A DNA stretch of 64,000 bases from Persicimonas caeni. GTDB lineage: Bacteria > Myxococcota_A > Bradymonadia > Bradymonadales > Bradymonadaceae. Shown here piece after piece: positions 44,639-53,305 of this stretch. Numbering within the stretch: position 1 is the first letter of the stretch; each line of letters opens with the position of its first letter. Under the pieces are notes generated by a model that was given only the letters and a program-made list of their open reading frames with translations, ran no database searches and was not told the origin of the DNA. Both the position numbers and the translations under genes were made by a program. Where the stretch lies: NCBI RefSeq assembly GCF_006517175.1, contig NZ_CP041186.1, positions 7,343,074 to 7,407,073 of the forward strand, written 5' to 3'.

Positions 44639-47600
44639 ATGAAGTTACGTCGTATCCAACTTGTCGGCTTCAAGTCCTTCAAGGACAAAGTCACCATCGA
44701 GCTCAGCGATGACATGAACGGCATCGTGGGGCCGAATGGGTGTGGTAAGAGTAATGTTGTCGATGCGCTCAAGTGGGCCATGGGCGACATGTCCCCCAAG
44801 AGCCTTCGCGGCTCGTCACTCTCCGATGTCATCTTCGCCGGCAGTGAGAACCACCGCCCCGGCGGCATGGCCGAGGTGACGCTCACCTTCGAGAACGAGC
44901 TCGCCAACGAGGCGGCCGAGCCCGCCGAGCCCACCGCTCCGACACGGCAAGCGGCCAGGGCCGAGCAAGCCGCCCGCGAGCAGCGCGAAGCGCGCGCCGA
45001 ACAACACATGCAGCCCGATTCGTCGGAGCCCGTCGATTCCGACGATGCCGAAGACGCAGAAGACGCAGACGCAGAGGGCGCAGACGAGTCGGCGCCGGTA
45101 TGGAACAACGATTCCATTCCGCGCGAGTACCGCGAGATGCCCGAAATCTCGATCACCCGCCGACTGCACCGCTCGGGCGACAGCGAATACCTCATCAACA
45201 ACGTTCCCTGCCGCCTGATGGACATCCAGAACCTGCTCGCCGGCACCGGGCTGGGGAAGCAGGGCTACTCGATTATCGAGCAGGGCCAGATCAGCTTTGC
45301 CGTGAGCGCCAAGCCCTCCGAGCGGCGCCTGATCATCGAGGAGGCCAGCGGCATCACCCGCTACAAGGCCCAGCGTGACCGATCTCAACGCAAGCTCGAC
45401 CGCACCGAGCAGAACCTCCTGCGGGTGCGCGACGTCGTCCGCGAGGTCGATAAGCAGCTTCGCAGCCTCGAGCGCCAGGCGCGTCGCGCCGAGCGTCACA
45501 AGGAGCTGACCGAGGAGCTTCGCACCCTCGAGATCGCCCAGATCGTCGACAAGCGCAGCGAACTCGCCGACAGGGCGGCAAAGCTGCGAAAACGCCTTCA
45601 AGAGGGACGCACCGACGTCGAGAAGGCGCGCTCGTCGCTCAAAAAGCTCGAGGGCAAGCTCTCGAACCAGAAGGTCGAAGCGTTCCAGGCCGAAAAGAAG
45701 CACGCCGAGCTGACCGAGCATTTCTACAAGCTCGATACGAAGCTCAACCTCGCCAAGTCGAACCGCAAGCACCTCGTCGACTCGGTCGAAGACGCCAAGG
45801 CGCGCCACCAGGAGGCGCTTCGCGAGCGTGAGAGCCAGGAAAAACGAAAAGAGGGTCTGTCCGCCGAGCTCGAGCGCGTCCGCGCCGAGTTGGCGAACTT
45901 CGACGAGTCTCCCGAGGACACGCACGCACGCATCAAGGAAGCCGAAGACGAGTTGGCCGCCGCGAAGAAGCGGCTGCGCGAGGCGGAACGCGAGCGAAAC
46001 GAGACGCGCTCGAAGCTCGACGAGGCGAGGTCGAAGCTTCGACGCCTCGACGACCGCCGCGAGTGGCTGTCGTCGCAGCGTGACGAACTCGCCCAACGCA
46101 AGAAACAAGTAACCGAGCAGATCGACGGCGTCGGCCGCGAGGTCGAGGACCTTCGCCGCGGGCTCAACCGCCTGGCGATGGACGTCGAGCGCGCCGACGG
46201 TGAGGTCGAGCAGAAGCGCGAAGACCGCCAGAGCGCCGAGATGCGCCTGTCGACCGCGCGCGAGCGCCAGAAGGAATCACGCGCCGAGCTCGAGCAGATT
46301 CGCTCGGAGCGTATCGAGGTGTCGGCCCGCGTCGACAGCCTCGAGGCCATGCGCCGCCGCGGCGATGGCTACGCCCAGGGCGTCCAAGAGGTGCTCGAGT
46401 GGGCGGCCGAGACCGGCCGCGAAGACGTGCTCGGCCCCGTCGGCGACTTCCTTAGCGTCGAGGAGGGCGACGAGGCTGCCGTGGCGGCATTCTTGGGCGA
46501 TCGCCTCGGCGACGTCGTCGTCACCCACCGCGAGGCGGCCCTCGAGGCGCTGGCCATGCTCACCGACGACGAGGTCGGCCGCGCCGGCTTCTACGTGCTC
46601 AGCGCGCCCGACGCCGACCCACGCGAAGAGGTCGGTGCGCTGCTCGACAAGCTCGCCGTCGTCGACTCCCTGGCCGAGCTTCCGCCCCGTAGCGAGCGCG
46701 ACAGCGACAAGATCGCCTGGGCGAGCACCTCGGGCGACATCGAGTTTCACGACGGGCGTATCGTGGGCGGTCACGTCGGCGACCAGGCCGAGAGCGTGCT
46801 GCGCCAGGCGCGCGAGCTCGAGCAGTTGAGCGAGCGCCTGTCGAAGCTGCAGCTCTGGGAAGAGGACGCCAAAGAGGAGTACGAGATCGCCGAGGAGGAC
46901 GTCGAACTCGGCCAAGAGCGCCTGGCCAAGGCGCGTCAGGCGGTCGAGCAGGCGTCTCTCGAAAAGCGGCGCATCGAGCAGGAGCTCTCCTCGGAGCAGC
47001 GCGAGCTCGAGCGCACCGAAAAGCGCCTGCGCCGCATGAAGGCCGAGGTCGAGCCGCTCGAAGAGCGCCACCAGGAACTCGCCAAAGAGGCCGACGGGCT
47101 CGGCGAGCAGCGCCAATCCCTCGAGGACGCGCTTCCGGAGCTCGAGCAGCGCCTCGAGACGAGCACCGAGGCCTTCGAGATCATGCAGAGCGAGCTCGAA
47201 GCCCAGCAAAGCGCGGTCACCGAGCGCAAGGTCGAGCTCGCCGAGGCCAAAGAGCGTCGGCGCAACCTGCAGGAGAGCGTCAAGCGCCTGGAGCGCTCGC
47301 TCGAGTCGACCGGGCGCCAGATCGAGAAACTCGAGCGCGAGGCCAAAGCCCAGGCCGAGCGCCTCGAGGAATTCGAGGAGAAGTCCGACTCGACCACCCG
47401 CGAGGTCGTCGAACTCGACACCCAATACAAAGAGGCCAAAGAGGCCGCCGAGGCCGCCCGGCAGAAGCTCGACGCGGTCAACGACGAGGTGCGCGAGCTC
47501 GAGGTCAAGATCGTCGAGCGCCGCCGCGACGTCGAACAGAACGTCGGCAGCGTCCAGCAGACCGAGATGTCGCTTCGCGAGCTCGGCGTCGAGATCGAGC

Positions 47601-48349
47601 ACGTCGACCGCAACTTGCGCGAGCGCTTCGAGCTGTCGATTCCCGAGGCGCGTCAGATCGCCGAGGAGGTCGAGCTCGAGCCCAAGCAGCGCGACAAGCG
47701 CGTCCAAAAGCTCAAGCGCAAGATCGACAAAATGGGCGCGGTCAACCCGATGGCCGTCGACGAGTACGAGGAAGCCAAGGAGCGCAAGGAGTTCCTCGAG
47801 GAGCAGCAACTCGACCTCGAGGCGTCGGTCGACGACCTGCGCAAGGCGATTCGTCGCATGGACCGCGAGAGCAAGAAGCGCTTCCGGGACACCTTCGACG
47901 CGGTCAACGCGAAGTTCCAGGAGTTCTTCCCGCGCCTGTTCCGCGGCGGCCACGCCAAGCTCAAGCTCACCGACCCAGACAACGTGCTCGAGTCGGGCGT
48001 CGACATCGAGGTCAGCCCGCCGGGCAAGCGCCTGCAGAACGTCAGCTTGCTCTCCGGTGGCGAAAAGGCGCTCACCGCCGTGAGCCTGATCTTTGCGATC
48101 TTCTCGCTCAAGCCCACGCCGTTCTCGGTGCTCGATGAGGTCGACGCCCCCCTCGACGAGGCCAACGTGGGCCGATTCGCCGAGATGGTGCGCGAGCTCA
48201 GTCAGCAGAGTCAGATGATCGTCATCACCCACAACCGGCGCACCATGGAGTCCTGCGACACCCTCTATGGTGTGACCATGGAAGAGCCGGGCGTCTCCAA
48301 AATCGTCTCTGTACGGCTTCACGAGATCGACGACCGCCTCGCTTCTTGA
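44639..48349 (+). CDS. smc: Chromosome segregation ATPase SMC
   Basis: The protein has 1,236 residues from ATG 44639. N-terminal head with Walker A GPNGCGKSN (about 32-40), two long coiled coils, hinge (about 575-710, GDGYAQGVQEVLEW to GRIVGGH), and C-terminal head with signature LLSGGEKALTAV (about 1137) and Walker B VLDEVDAPLDEANV. It organises and separates sister chromosomes with ScpAB, which are not in the window. Residues about 90-158 carry an Ala/Glu/Asp-rich insertion, not normally found in bacterial SMC, between the head strands FENEL and ISITRRLHRSG. Confidence 0.97.
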   Translation: MKLRRIQLVGFKSFKDKVTIELSDDMNGIVGPNGCGKSNVVDALKWAMGDMSPKSLRGSSLSDVIFAGSENHRPGGMAEVTLTFENELANEAAEPAEPTAPTRQAARAEQAAREQREARAEQHMQPDSSEPVDSDDAEDAEDADAEGADESAPVWNNDSIPREYREMPEISITRRLHRSGDSEYLINNVPCRLMDIQNLLAGTGLGKQGYSIIEQGQISFAVSAKPSERRLIIEEASGITRYKAQRDRSQRKLDRTEQNLLRVRDVVREVDKQLRSLERQARRAERHKELTEELRTLEIAQIVDKRSELADRAAKLRKRLQEGRTDVEKARSSLKKLEGKLSNQKVEAFQAEKKHAELTEHFYKLDTKLNLAKSNRKHLVDSVEDAKARHQEALRERESQEKRKEGLSAELERVRAELANFDESPEDTHARIKEAEDELAAAKKRLREAERERNETRSKLDEARSKLRRLDDRREWLSSQRDELAQRKKQVTEQIDGVGREVEDLRRGLNRLAMDVERADGEVEQKREDRQSAEMRLSTARERQKESRAELEQIRSERIEVSARVDSLEAMRRRGDGYAQGVQEVLEWAAETGREDVLGPVGDFLSVEEGDEAAVAAFLGDRLGDVVVTHREAALEALAMLTDDEVGRAGFYVLSAPDADPREEVGALLDKLAVVDSLAELPPRSERDSDKIAWASTSGDIEFHDGRIVGGHVGDQAESVLRQARELEQLSERLSKLQLWEEDAKEEYEIAEEDVELGQERLAKARQAVEQASLEKRRIEQELSSEQRELERTEKRLRRMKAEVEPLEERHQELAKEADGLGEQRQSLEDALPELEQRLETSTEAFEIMQSELEAQQSAVTERKVELAEAKERRRNLQESVKRLERSLESTGRQIEKLEREAKAQAERLEEFEEKSDSTTREVVELDTQYKEAKEAAEAARQKLDAVNDEVRELEVKIVERRRDVEQNVGSVQQTEMSLRELGVEIEHVDRNLRERFELSIPEARQIAEEVELEPKQRDKRVQKLKRKIDKMGAVNPMAVDEYEEAKERKEFLEEQQLDLEASVDDLRKAIRRMDRESKKRFRDTFDAVNAKFQEFFPRLFRGGHAKLKLTDPDNVLESGVDIEVSPPGKRLQNVSLLSGGEKALTAVSLIFAIFSLKPTPFSVLDEVDAPLDEANVGRFAEMVRELSQQSQMIVITHNRRTMESCDTLYGVTMEEPGVSKIVSVRLHEIDDRLAS

Positions 48350-48452
48350 TATGGGGTGGGTCGGGCTTAAGTAACTTCTTGCGATGCGCGGCCCTTGCTG
48401 CGCGTCGACGCTTTCAATATCTGAATTTTCTGGATTACTTCAGGACAGTTGC

Positions 48453-50240
48453 ATGACCACTCTCATCCCCAATCTCGCGTCCGTGTTGGTGCTCGCGCAG
48501 GCCGAAGGCGGCCTCGACCCGGTCACGATCGGCCTGATCGCTCTGGCGGTCGTCGTGCTCATCATTCTGGTCTTCGCGGTCGTCCGATCGCTTAGCAAGC
48601 CGGAGAAGCCCGAGATCACCGAGCGCCGCCCGCCCACCGAAGAGGGCAAGGTGCCGACCAAAGATGTGCTCGAAGAGCGCATGGAGGTCGAAGAGCCCGT
48701 CGAGATCACCGACGACATGTCGCTCGCCGAGATCAAGCGCATCAAGGCCGCGCGCGTCAAAGGGAAGGGCAAGCGCCGCGAGACGGCCGCCGAGGCGACC
48801 GAACGCGCCAAGCGCGAGCGCGAAGAGGCCGAGCGCAAGGCCAAGGAAGCCGCCGAGAAGGCCGAGGCTGAAGAAGCCGAGGAGGCCCCGGAAGAGCCGG
48901 TCGAACAAGAAGAGCCGGTCAAAGAGCCTGTCGAAGAAGAAAAGCCGGCTGAAGAAGAGAAGCCGGTCGAAGAGGAAGAACCGGCCGAAGAAGAACCGGT
49001 CGAAGAAGAACCGGCCGAAGAAGAACCGACTGAACAAGAAGAGCCCGAGGTCGTCGAGGGACCCGACGTCTCCGAAGGCACCGAAGTCGCCGAAGGCCCG
49101 GAGGTCGGCGAGGGCGCCGACGTCACCGAGGGAGCCGAGGTCACCGAAGCTCCCGAGTCCGAGCGCAAGGTCAAGCGCAAGCTTCCGCGGCCCCTCCCCA
49201 AGCCCAAAAAGCGGCCCAAGCCGGAGCCCGAGGTCCGAGAAGAGCCCGAAGCTCCGGAAGAAGAACCGGAGCCGGTCGCCGACGAAGAACCCGAGCCGGC
49301 CGTGGAAGAAAAACCCGCGCCCGAGCCGGAGGCCTCCGAGCCGAAGACGCTCGCCCAGGGGCTCGAGAAGACCCGCTCGGGCTTCATCGACCGCCTGAGC
49401 AACCTCTTCAGCAGCGAGAAGCTCGACGAAGACATCGTCGACGACGTCGAAGAGATCTTGTTCACCGCCGACATCGGCCCGCACGTCGCCCAGGAGATCC
49501 TGATGGCGGTCGAAGAGGGCTTGAGCGGCGAAGAGAAGCGCGATCCGGGGCGTATCTGGGGCTTTATTCGCGACTACTGCGCCAAGCTCCTCAAAGCCCA
49601 CGAGGAGCCGCTCGACCTCGACAGCGCCAAACCCTACGTCATGCTCGTCGTGGGCGTGAACGGCGCGGGCAAGACCACCACCATCGGCAAGATGGCCAGC
49701 AAGTACCGTGACCAAGGCAAATCGGTCCTGCTCGTCGCCGGCGACACCTTCCGCGCCGGCGCCGTCGACCAGCTCGCCATCTGGGCCGAGCGCACCGACA
49801 TGCCCATCCACCAGGGCGAGCAGGACGCCGATCCCTCGGCGGTCATGTACGCCGGCATCGAGCGCGGCATCGAAGAGGACGTCGACGTCATCATCTGCGA
49901 CACCTCCGGCCGCCTGCAGACCAACGTCAACCTGATGGACGAGCTCGCCAAAATGGCGCGCGTCTCCGGCAAGGCGCTCGACGGCGCCCCCCACGAGACC
50001 ATGCTCGTGCTCGACGCCAACACCGGCCAGAACGCCATCATCCAGGCCAAGAAGTTCAACGAGGCCGTCGAGATCAGCGGCATCGCCCTGACCAAACTCG
50101 ACGGCACCGCCCGAGGCGGCGTCATCCTGGGCATCTGCGACGAGCTCGAAGCCCCCGTGCGCTATATTGGCATCGGCGAGAGCGTCGAGGACCTGCGCGA
50201 ATTTGACGCCGACGAGTTTGTCGAGGCGTTGTTTATGTAG
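48453..50240 (+). CDS. ftsY: Signal recognition particle receptor FtsY, membrane-anchored
   Basis: The protein has 595 residues from ATG 48453 with AGGA upstream. One helix (about 25-46) is followed by about 250 residues of Glu/Pro/Lys-rich sequence, then the NG GTPase domain (about 315-595). G motifs: VGVNGAGKTTTIGK (about 398), DTFRAGAVDQLA, ICDTSGRLQ, LTKLDGTARGG and GIGESVEDLREF at the end. It docks SRP-ribosome complexes to the Sec translocon. An N-terminal transmembrane helix differs from the E. coli amphipathic anchor. The gene follows smc by about 100 bases. Confidence 0.96.
   Translation: MTTLIPNLASVLVLAQAEGGLDPVTIGLIALAVVVLIILVFAVVRSLSKPEKPEITERRPPTEEGKVPTKDVLEERMEVEEPVEITDDMSLAEIKRIKAARVKGKGKRRETAAEATERAKREREEAERKAKEAAEKAEAEEAEEAPEEPVEQEEPVKEPVEEEKPAEEEKPVEEEEPAEEEPVEEEPAEEEPTEQEEPEVVEGPDVSEGTEVAEGPEVGEGADVTEGAEVTEAPESERKVKRKLPRPLPKPKKRPKPEPEVREEPEAPEEEPEPVADEEPEPAVEEKPAPEPEASEPKTLAQGLEKTRSGFIDRLSNLFSSEKLDEDIVDDVEEILFTADIGPHVAQEILMAVEEGLSGEEKRDPGRIWGFIRDYCAKLLKAHEEPLDLDSAKPYVMLVVGVNGAGKTTTIGKMASKYRDQGKSVLLVAGDTFRAGAVDQLAIWAERTDMPIHQGEQDADPSAVMYAGIERGIEEDVDVIICDTSGRLQTNVNLMDELAKMARVSGKALDGAPHETMLVLDANTGQNAIIQAKKFNEAVEISGIALTKLDGTARGGVILGICDELEAPVRYIGIGESVEDLREFDADEFVEALFM
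48897..49040 (+). repeat. In-frame 15/18-bp tandem repeat in ftsY
   Basis: The last four units (48981-49040) are 15 bases each, of the form CCGGCCGAAGAAGAA, encoding P-[AVT]-E-[EQ]-E. Upstream are degenerate 12-18-base units of the same kind. The repeat codes for the acidic linker and keeps frame, so copy-number change would alter only the linker length. Confidence 0.8.
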
Positions 50241-50307
50241 CGCCTCTGGCGGCCGTTTGGGGTCGCAAGACATCTCGAGGCTCGCAGAACAAAGGCGGCT
50301 TGTGATT

Positions 50308-50500
50308 CAACCCTTCGACGGGGGCAAAATCACAAGTCGCCTTTGTGTTTGGACCCTCTCGAGGGGGTCGAAAACCAAAGCCGCCTCATCACAGGACCCT
50401 CTCGAGGGGGACGAAGATCAAAGCCGCTTTGTGTTTCGGACCATCGGAGGGGGTCGAAACACGAGGCGAGCTTGTCCGCGGACCCTCAAGGGTGACACCA
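50308..50500. repeat. Tandem array of about 43-bp imperfect palindromic units
   Basis: Five units start near 50308, 50351, 50394, 50438 and 50480, giving steps of 43, 43, 44 and 42 bases. The shared core is GGACCCTCTCGAGGGGGTCG, itself palindromic, then AAA...CAAAGCCGC(T)TTGTG. CAAAGGCGGCTTGTGATT just before 50308 pairs with AATCACAAGTCGCCTTTG ending near 50346, so the units also pair between neighbours. The array lies after the ftsY stop and is non-coding. Confidence 0.85.
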
Positions 50501-50502
50501 CG

Positions 50503-50536
50503 AAAAAAGCCCCCGACCCAAAAGAGGGCCGGGGGC
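50503..50536 (-). terminator. Rho-independent terminator of the 50564-51349 gene
   Basis: GCCCCCGACCC (50509-50519) and 50526-50536 pair over 11 bp with one G-U. On the minus strand they are followed by the complement of AAAAAA (50503-50508). It lies 28 bases past the stop of the minus-strand gene and abuts the palindromic array. Confidence 0.88.
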
Positions 50537-50563
50537 CGCAGACGCGGCAGGCGCCAGTATCGA

Positions 50564-51349
50564 TCACACGACCGGCTCGACGACGTCGTCGTCAACGGTG
50601 TCGTCAGCGACCGGCTCGCCGGTTTCGGGATCAATGTCCTCGACGGGGCGATTGCGCCGGTAGGCGTCTGCGACGATCTCGTTTTGGCGCTGGAACTCGG
50701 CCAGGAGCCTGTCGCGGGTCTCGGCGTCGGTCCCGTGGGCCGCGAGCGCCCGGAAGATCAGGTGGGCGAATTGCTCCAGCCCCTTCGCGCGAGCGTTTTT
50801 GACGTCGGCGTAGGACACCTGCTGGCGGGAGTCTTTTTCGAGTTCGGCGCGAAATTCGACCACCAAGTCGGCGAGCTTGTCTGCGTGACGGCGCACGCCG
50901 ATGGCGTCGACATGTGCGGCCAAGTCATTATCAAAGCGCTCGAGCAACACGTTCATGTTGGCCAACTGCTCCTCGAAGCTCTGCGTGACGAGTGCGAAGA
51001 GGCCTTCGGGAAAGGCCTCGACGAGGAACGTGCGGGCCTGGTCGGCCGTGACGTCTTCGCCGACGCTCTGGCCCTCGGCGACCGCGTGCATCCCCGAGAG
51101 GACACGGTCGATATCGGCGTCGACCTCCATGGCGCGTCCACGCGCATTGGAGGACTGGGACTTGGAGCGCTTGTAATTCTGCTCCACATTCAGCGTGTCG
51201 CCGTCGACGGCCAACGACGCGTCGCAATCAGCGACGAGTTCGGTGTCGCCCAACTCCTCGGCGACCTGTCGCATCGCCTGGGCGACGAACATGCGCCGGC
51301 CAGTCGGCAGCTGACGGCTTTTCAAAAAATCAAATAGCGGATGATTCAC
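50564..51349 (-). CDS. Cytosolic protein of unknown function
   Basis: The protein has 261 residues from a GTG with a strong GGAGGAG ribosome site. It has no signal peptide or membrane helix. It is largely alpha-helical and acidic; the region about 95-205 (ADQARTFLVEAFPEGLFAL, then LANMNVLLERFDNDLAAHVDAI) reads as long helices or a short coiled coil. The C-terminal 30 residues are Asp/Val-rich and disordered. I recognise no family. It is convergent with ftsY and ends in its own terminator, so it is a single-gene unit. Confidence 0.7.
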   Translation of the reverse strand: MNHPLFDFLKSRQLPTGRRMFVAQAMRQVAEELGDTELVADCDASLAVDGDTLNVEQNYKRSKSQSSNARGRAMEVDADIDRVLSGMHAVAEGQSVGEDVTADQARTFLVEAFPEGLFALVTQSFEEQLANMNVLLERFDNDLAAHVDAIGVRRHADKLADLVVEFRAELEKDSRQQVSYADVKNARAKGLEQFAHLIFRALAAHGTDAETRDRLLAEFQRQNEIVADAYRRNRPVEDIDPETGEPVADDTVDDDVVEPVV

Positions 51350-51755
51350 GTGACTCTCCTCCCACCGTAGGCGGGATCAAACAAAGGTGAACGGACGAAC
51401 AGATTCGCGGCGCCTGCCGCTGCCGCGTCGTGTCCCCAGCGCTACTTCGTTGTGGAGATAGGCCGCGATTCTAGCGTATGTTCGGTGAAAATCCAGCGCG
51501 AGTCGGCCTCGGGCGTCGAACGCCCGGATTTTTGCGCTGCAGGCCTTGCGCGAAGGTGGCTGTCGTGTTGCTCTGGCATCTGTGTGAGCCGCATGCGGCG
51601 CGGACGCGCCCTGTATTCTGCTGTGCACTACCTTGCCGATCAAAAAGGGGCTGTGCTATACCAATGGCAGAGGAATTGAGCATTGATTGAGTAGCCTCTG
51701 GCTGATGGAACGCAGCGCACGGCGCTGCCACTGATTCCTGTCGCACGGACAGCAA
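51350..51755. other. 406-bp intergenic region between divergent genes
   Basis: This contains the promoters of the minus-strand unknown gene and of the plus-strand barrel operon. Open frames here on both strands have no protein-like features. Apart from the candidate promoter at 51633-51662, nothing stands out. The bases near 51640-51680 are relatively AT-rich. Confidence 0.5.
51633..51662 (+). promoter_or_regulatory. Candidate sigma-70 promoter of the barrel/MoxR operon
   Basis: TTGCCG (51633-51638) and TATACC (51657-51662) are separated by 18 bases, and each matches 4/6. They lie about 95 bases before the first barrel gene. Confidence 0.35.
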
Positions 51756-52481
51756 ATGACACAGCTCAAATCGTCGCCCTCGCTTCTGGTCAGTCTCCTG
51801 ATCGGCCTGTTGGTGGTCATCGCCGCCCAACCGGCCCTCGCTCAAGAGACGACGCGCCAAGAGTTCGATGACACCATCCACGTCATCCAGCGCAAGCCGG
51901 TGTTGCAGAAGGGCCGCTTTGATCTCGTCCCGCGCTTTGGCGTATCGGTCAACGACTCGCTGTACCGCCACTACAAAGTTGGGGTGAATGGAAACTACCA
52001 CTTCAGCGAGAGCGTCTATCTGGGCGGTCTGTTCGAGTGGTACAACTTCGGCGACGCCCTCGGCGGGCCCACCGACGCCTTCAACGAGACGGCCAACGAG
52101 ACGCGCACCAACGCCGACGTGGCCGTACTTAACTGGGTCGGCGGCCTGGAGCTGGGCTACAAGCCCATCGTCGGCAAGTTCGCCTTGGCCGACTCGTTCA
52201 TCATCTTCTACGACGTCGGCCTGACCGCCGGCGGCGTGGGCATCGACGCCGAGAGTCTGGCGTTGTCGTCGGGCGACGTCACCTTCGGTGGCACGGTCAG
52301 CGCAGTCAGCCGCATCTTTTTGAACGATTGGATGGCCGTGAATCTCGAGGTTCGCGACGTCATCTACTCCGCCGACCTGCGCGGCGCGCCTGGCTCGTTG
52401 ACGAATATCGTGACGGTGGCTGGTGGCCTGAGCCTCTACCTGCCCACGACGTTCGAATACTCCGACCAAGTCGCCGAATAG
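51756..52481 (+). CDS. Outer-membrane beta-barrel protein (first of a pair)
   Basis: The protein has 241 residues with a signal peptide ending QPALAQ (about 30). The mature part alternates polar and hydrophobic residues in eight or so strands: KGRFDLVPRFGVSVNDS, VGVNGNYHFSESVYLGGLFEW, LELGYKPIVGKFAL, IIFYDVGLTAGGVGID and LTNIVTVAGGLSLYLP. This resembles the small outer-membrane barrel family found in myxobacteria. It shares the VP..G...ND and PIVGKF..... motifs with the next gene product, so the two are paralogues. A pore or structural function is inferred. Confidence 0.82.
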   Translation: MTQLKSSPSLLVSLLIGLLVVIAAQPALAQETTRQEFDDTIHVIQRKPVLQKGRFDLVPRFGVSVNDSLYRHYKVGVNGNYHFSESVYLGGLFEWYNFGDALGGPTDAFNETANETRTNADVAVLNWVGGLELGYKPIVGKFALADSFIIFYDVGLTAGGVGIDAESLALSSGDVTFGGTVSAVSRIFLNDWMAVNLEVRDVIYSADLRGAPGSLTNIVTVAGGLSLYLPTTFEYSDQVAE

Positions 52482-52555
52482 AGCAGGGCGCTGGCGCCCT
52501 AACGAATCCAAATGATTGGGTCTAATTTCTGGTGCAATCGACAGTGAGACAATTC

Positions 52556-53305
52556 ATGACGCGCCAAACCCTCTGTCGCCTGTTCACGCTGCTGACCATC
52601 TGCGCGGCTTCCTTTGCCTTCGACTCCGAGGCTTATGCCCAGGAGAGCCGCGAGACGGCTCGTGAGTCGGGCTCGGTGATCCGCCACCAGCTCCTGTACC
52701 GCTCGACGCGCGTCGAGTTGGCGCCGATGCTGGGGATGACGCTCAACGATGCCTACCTGCGAAACGGCATCGTCGGGGCGACGCTGTCGTATCACCTCAC
52801 CAACGAGTGGGGCTTGAGCGCAGTGGCCGGCTACGGTGTGGCGCAGCTCGACACCGACCTGCGCAACAGCGTCGAGGCCAAGCTCGAGGAGAACGCCAGT
52901 GACGAGCTCAACCAGCTGTCGTACTCGCATATCCAGTGGCTCGCCGGCCTCGAAGTCAACTACGTGCCCATCGTCGGCAAGTTCTCGTTGTTCAACAGCA
53001 TCATCACCAACTATGACGTCCACCTGATCGCTGGGTTCACCTTCATCGGCGAGACGGCCCAGTCGGCCATCGACGGCGGTGAGGTCGACTCGCAGCTCGA
53101 AGGCTTGCGTCCGGCGCCCACCGTCGGCCTGGGCACGCGCTTTTTCCTCGGTGACGGCATCTCGGCCAATATCCAGTTGCGCGACTACCTGTACAGCCGC
53201 TCGGAAGTCAGCACGCTCACCTCGGATCCCGAGTTCAAGAACAACTTCATGTTGACCCTGGGCATGAGCTTCTTCTTTCCTCAGGAAGTCAAGATCTCGC
53301 GGTGA
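52556..53305 (+). CDS. Outer-membrane beta-barrel protein (second of a pair)
   Basis: The protein has 249 residues from ATG 52556; GTG codons at 52532 and 52544 are alternatives. The signal peptide ends EAYAQ. Strands mirror the first barrel: RVELAPMLGMTLNDAYLRN, GATLSYHLTNEWGLSAVAGYG, EVNYVPIVGKFSLFNSII, YDVHLIAGFTFIG and a final FMLTLGMSFFFP with aromatic residues near the end. It differs by a longer helical insert (about 95-120). Its stop overlaps the next gene start in a GTGA, indicating translational coupling to the TPR protein. Confidence 0.82.
   Translation: MTRQTLCRLFTLLTICAASFAFDSEAYAQESRETARESGSVIRHQLLYRSTRVELAPMLGMTLNDAYLRNGIVGATLSYHLTNEWGLSAVAGYGVAQLDTDLRNSVEAKLEENASDELNQLSYSHIQWLAGLEVNYVPIVGKFSLFNSIITNYDVHLIAGFTFIGETAQSAIDGGEVDSQLEGLRPAPTVGLGTRFFLGDGISANIQLRDYLYSRSEVSTLTSDPEFKNNFMLTLGMSFFFPQEVKISR

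Noticed and set aside
46277-48322. A 681-residue minus-strand frame opposite smc
   Set aside because: Leu/Asp repeats mirror the SMC coiled-coil codons, so it is a shadow.
48435-50273. A 612-residue minus-strand frame opposite ftsY
   Set aside because: Phe/Leu-rich sequence comes from the complement of GAAGAA repeats; no homology or ribosome site.
50308-50500. CRISPR array
   Set aside because: Units are contiguous, palindromic and vary by point changes; no unique spacers and no cas genes.
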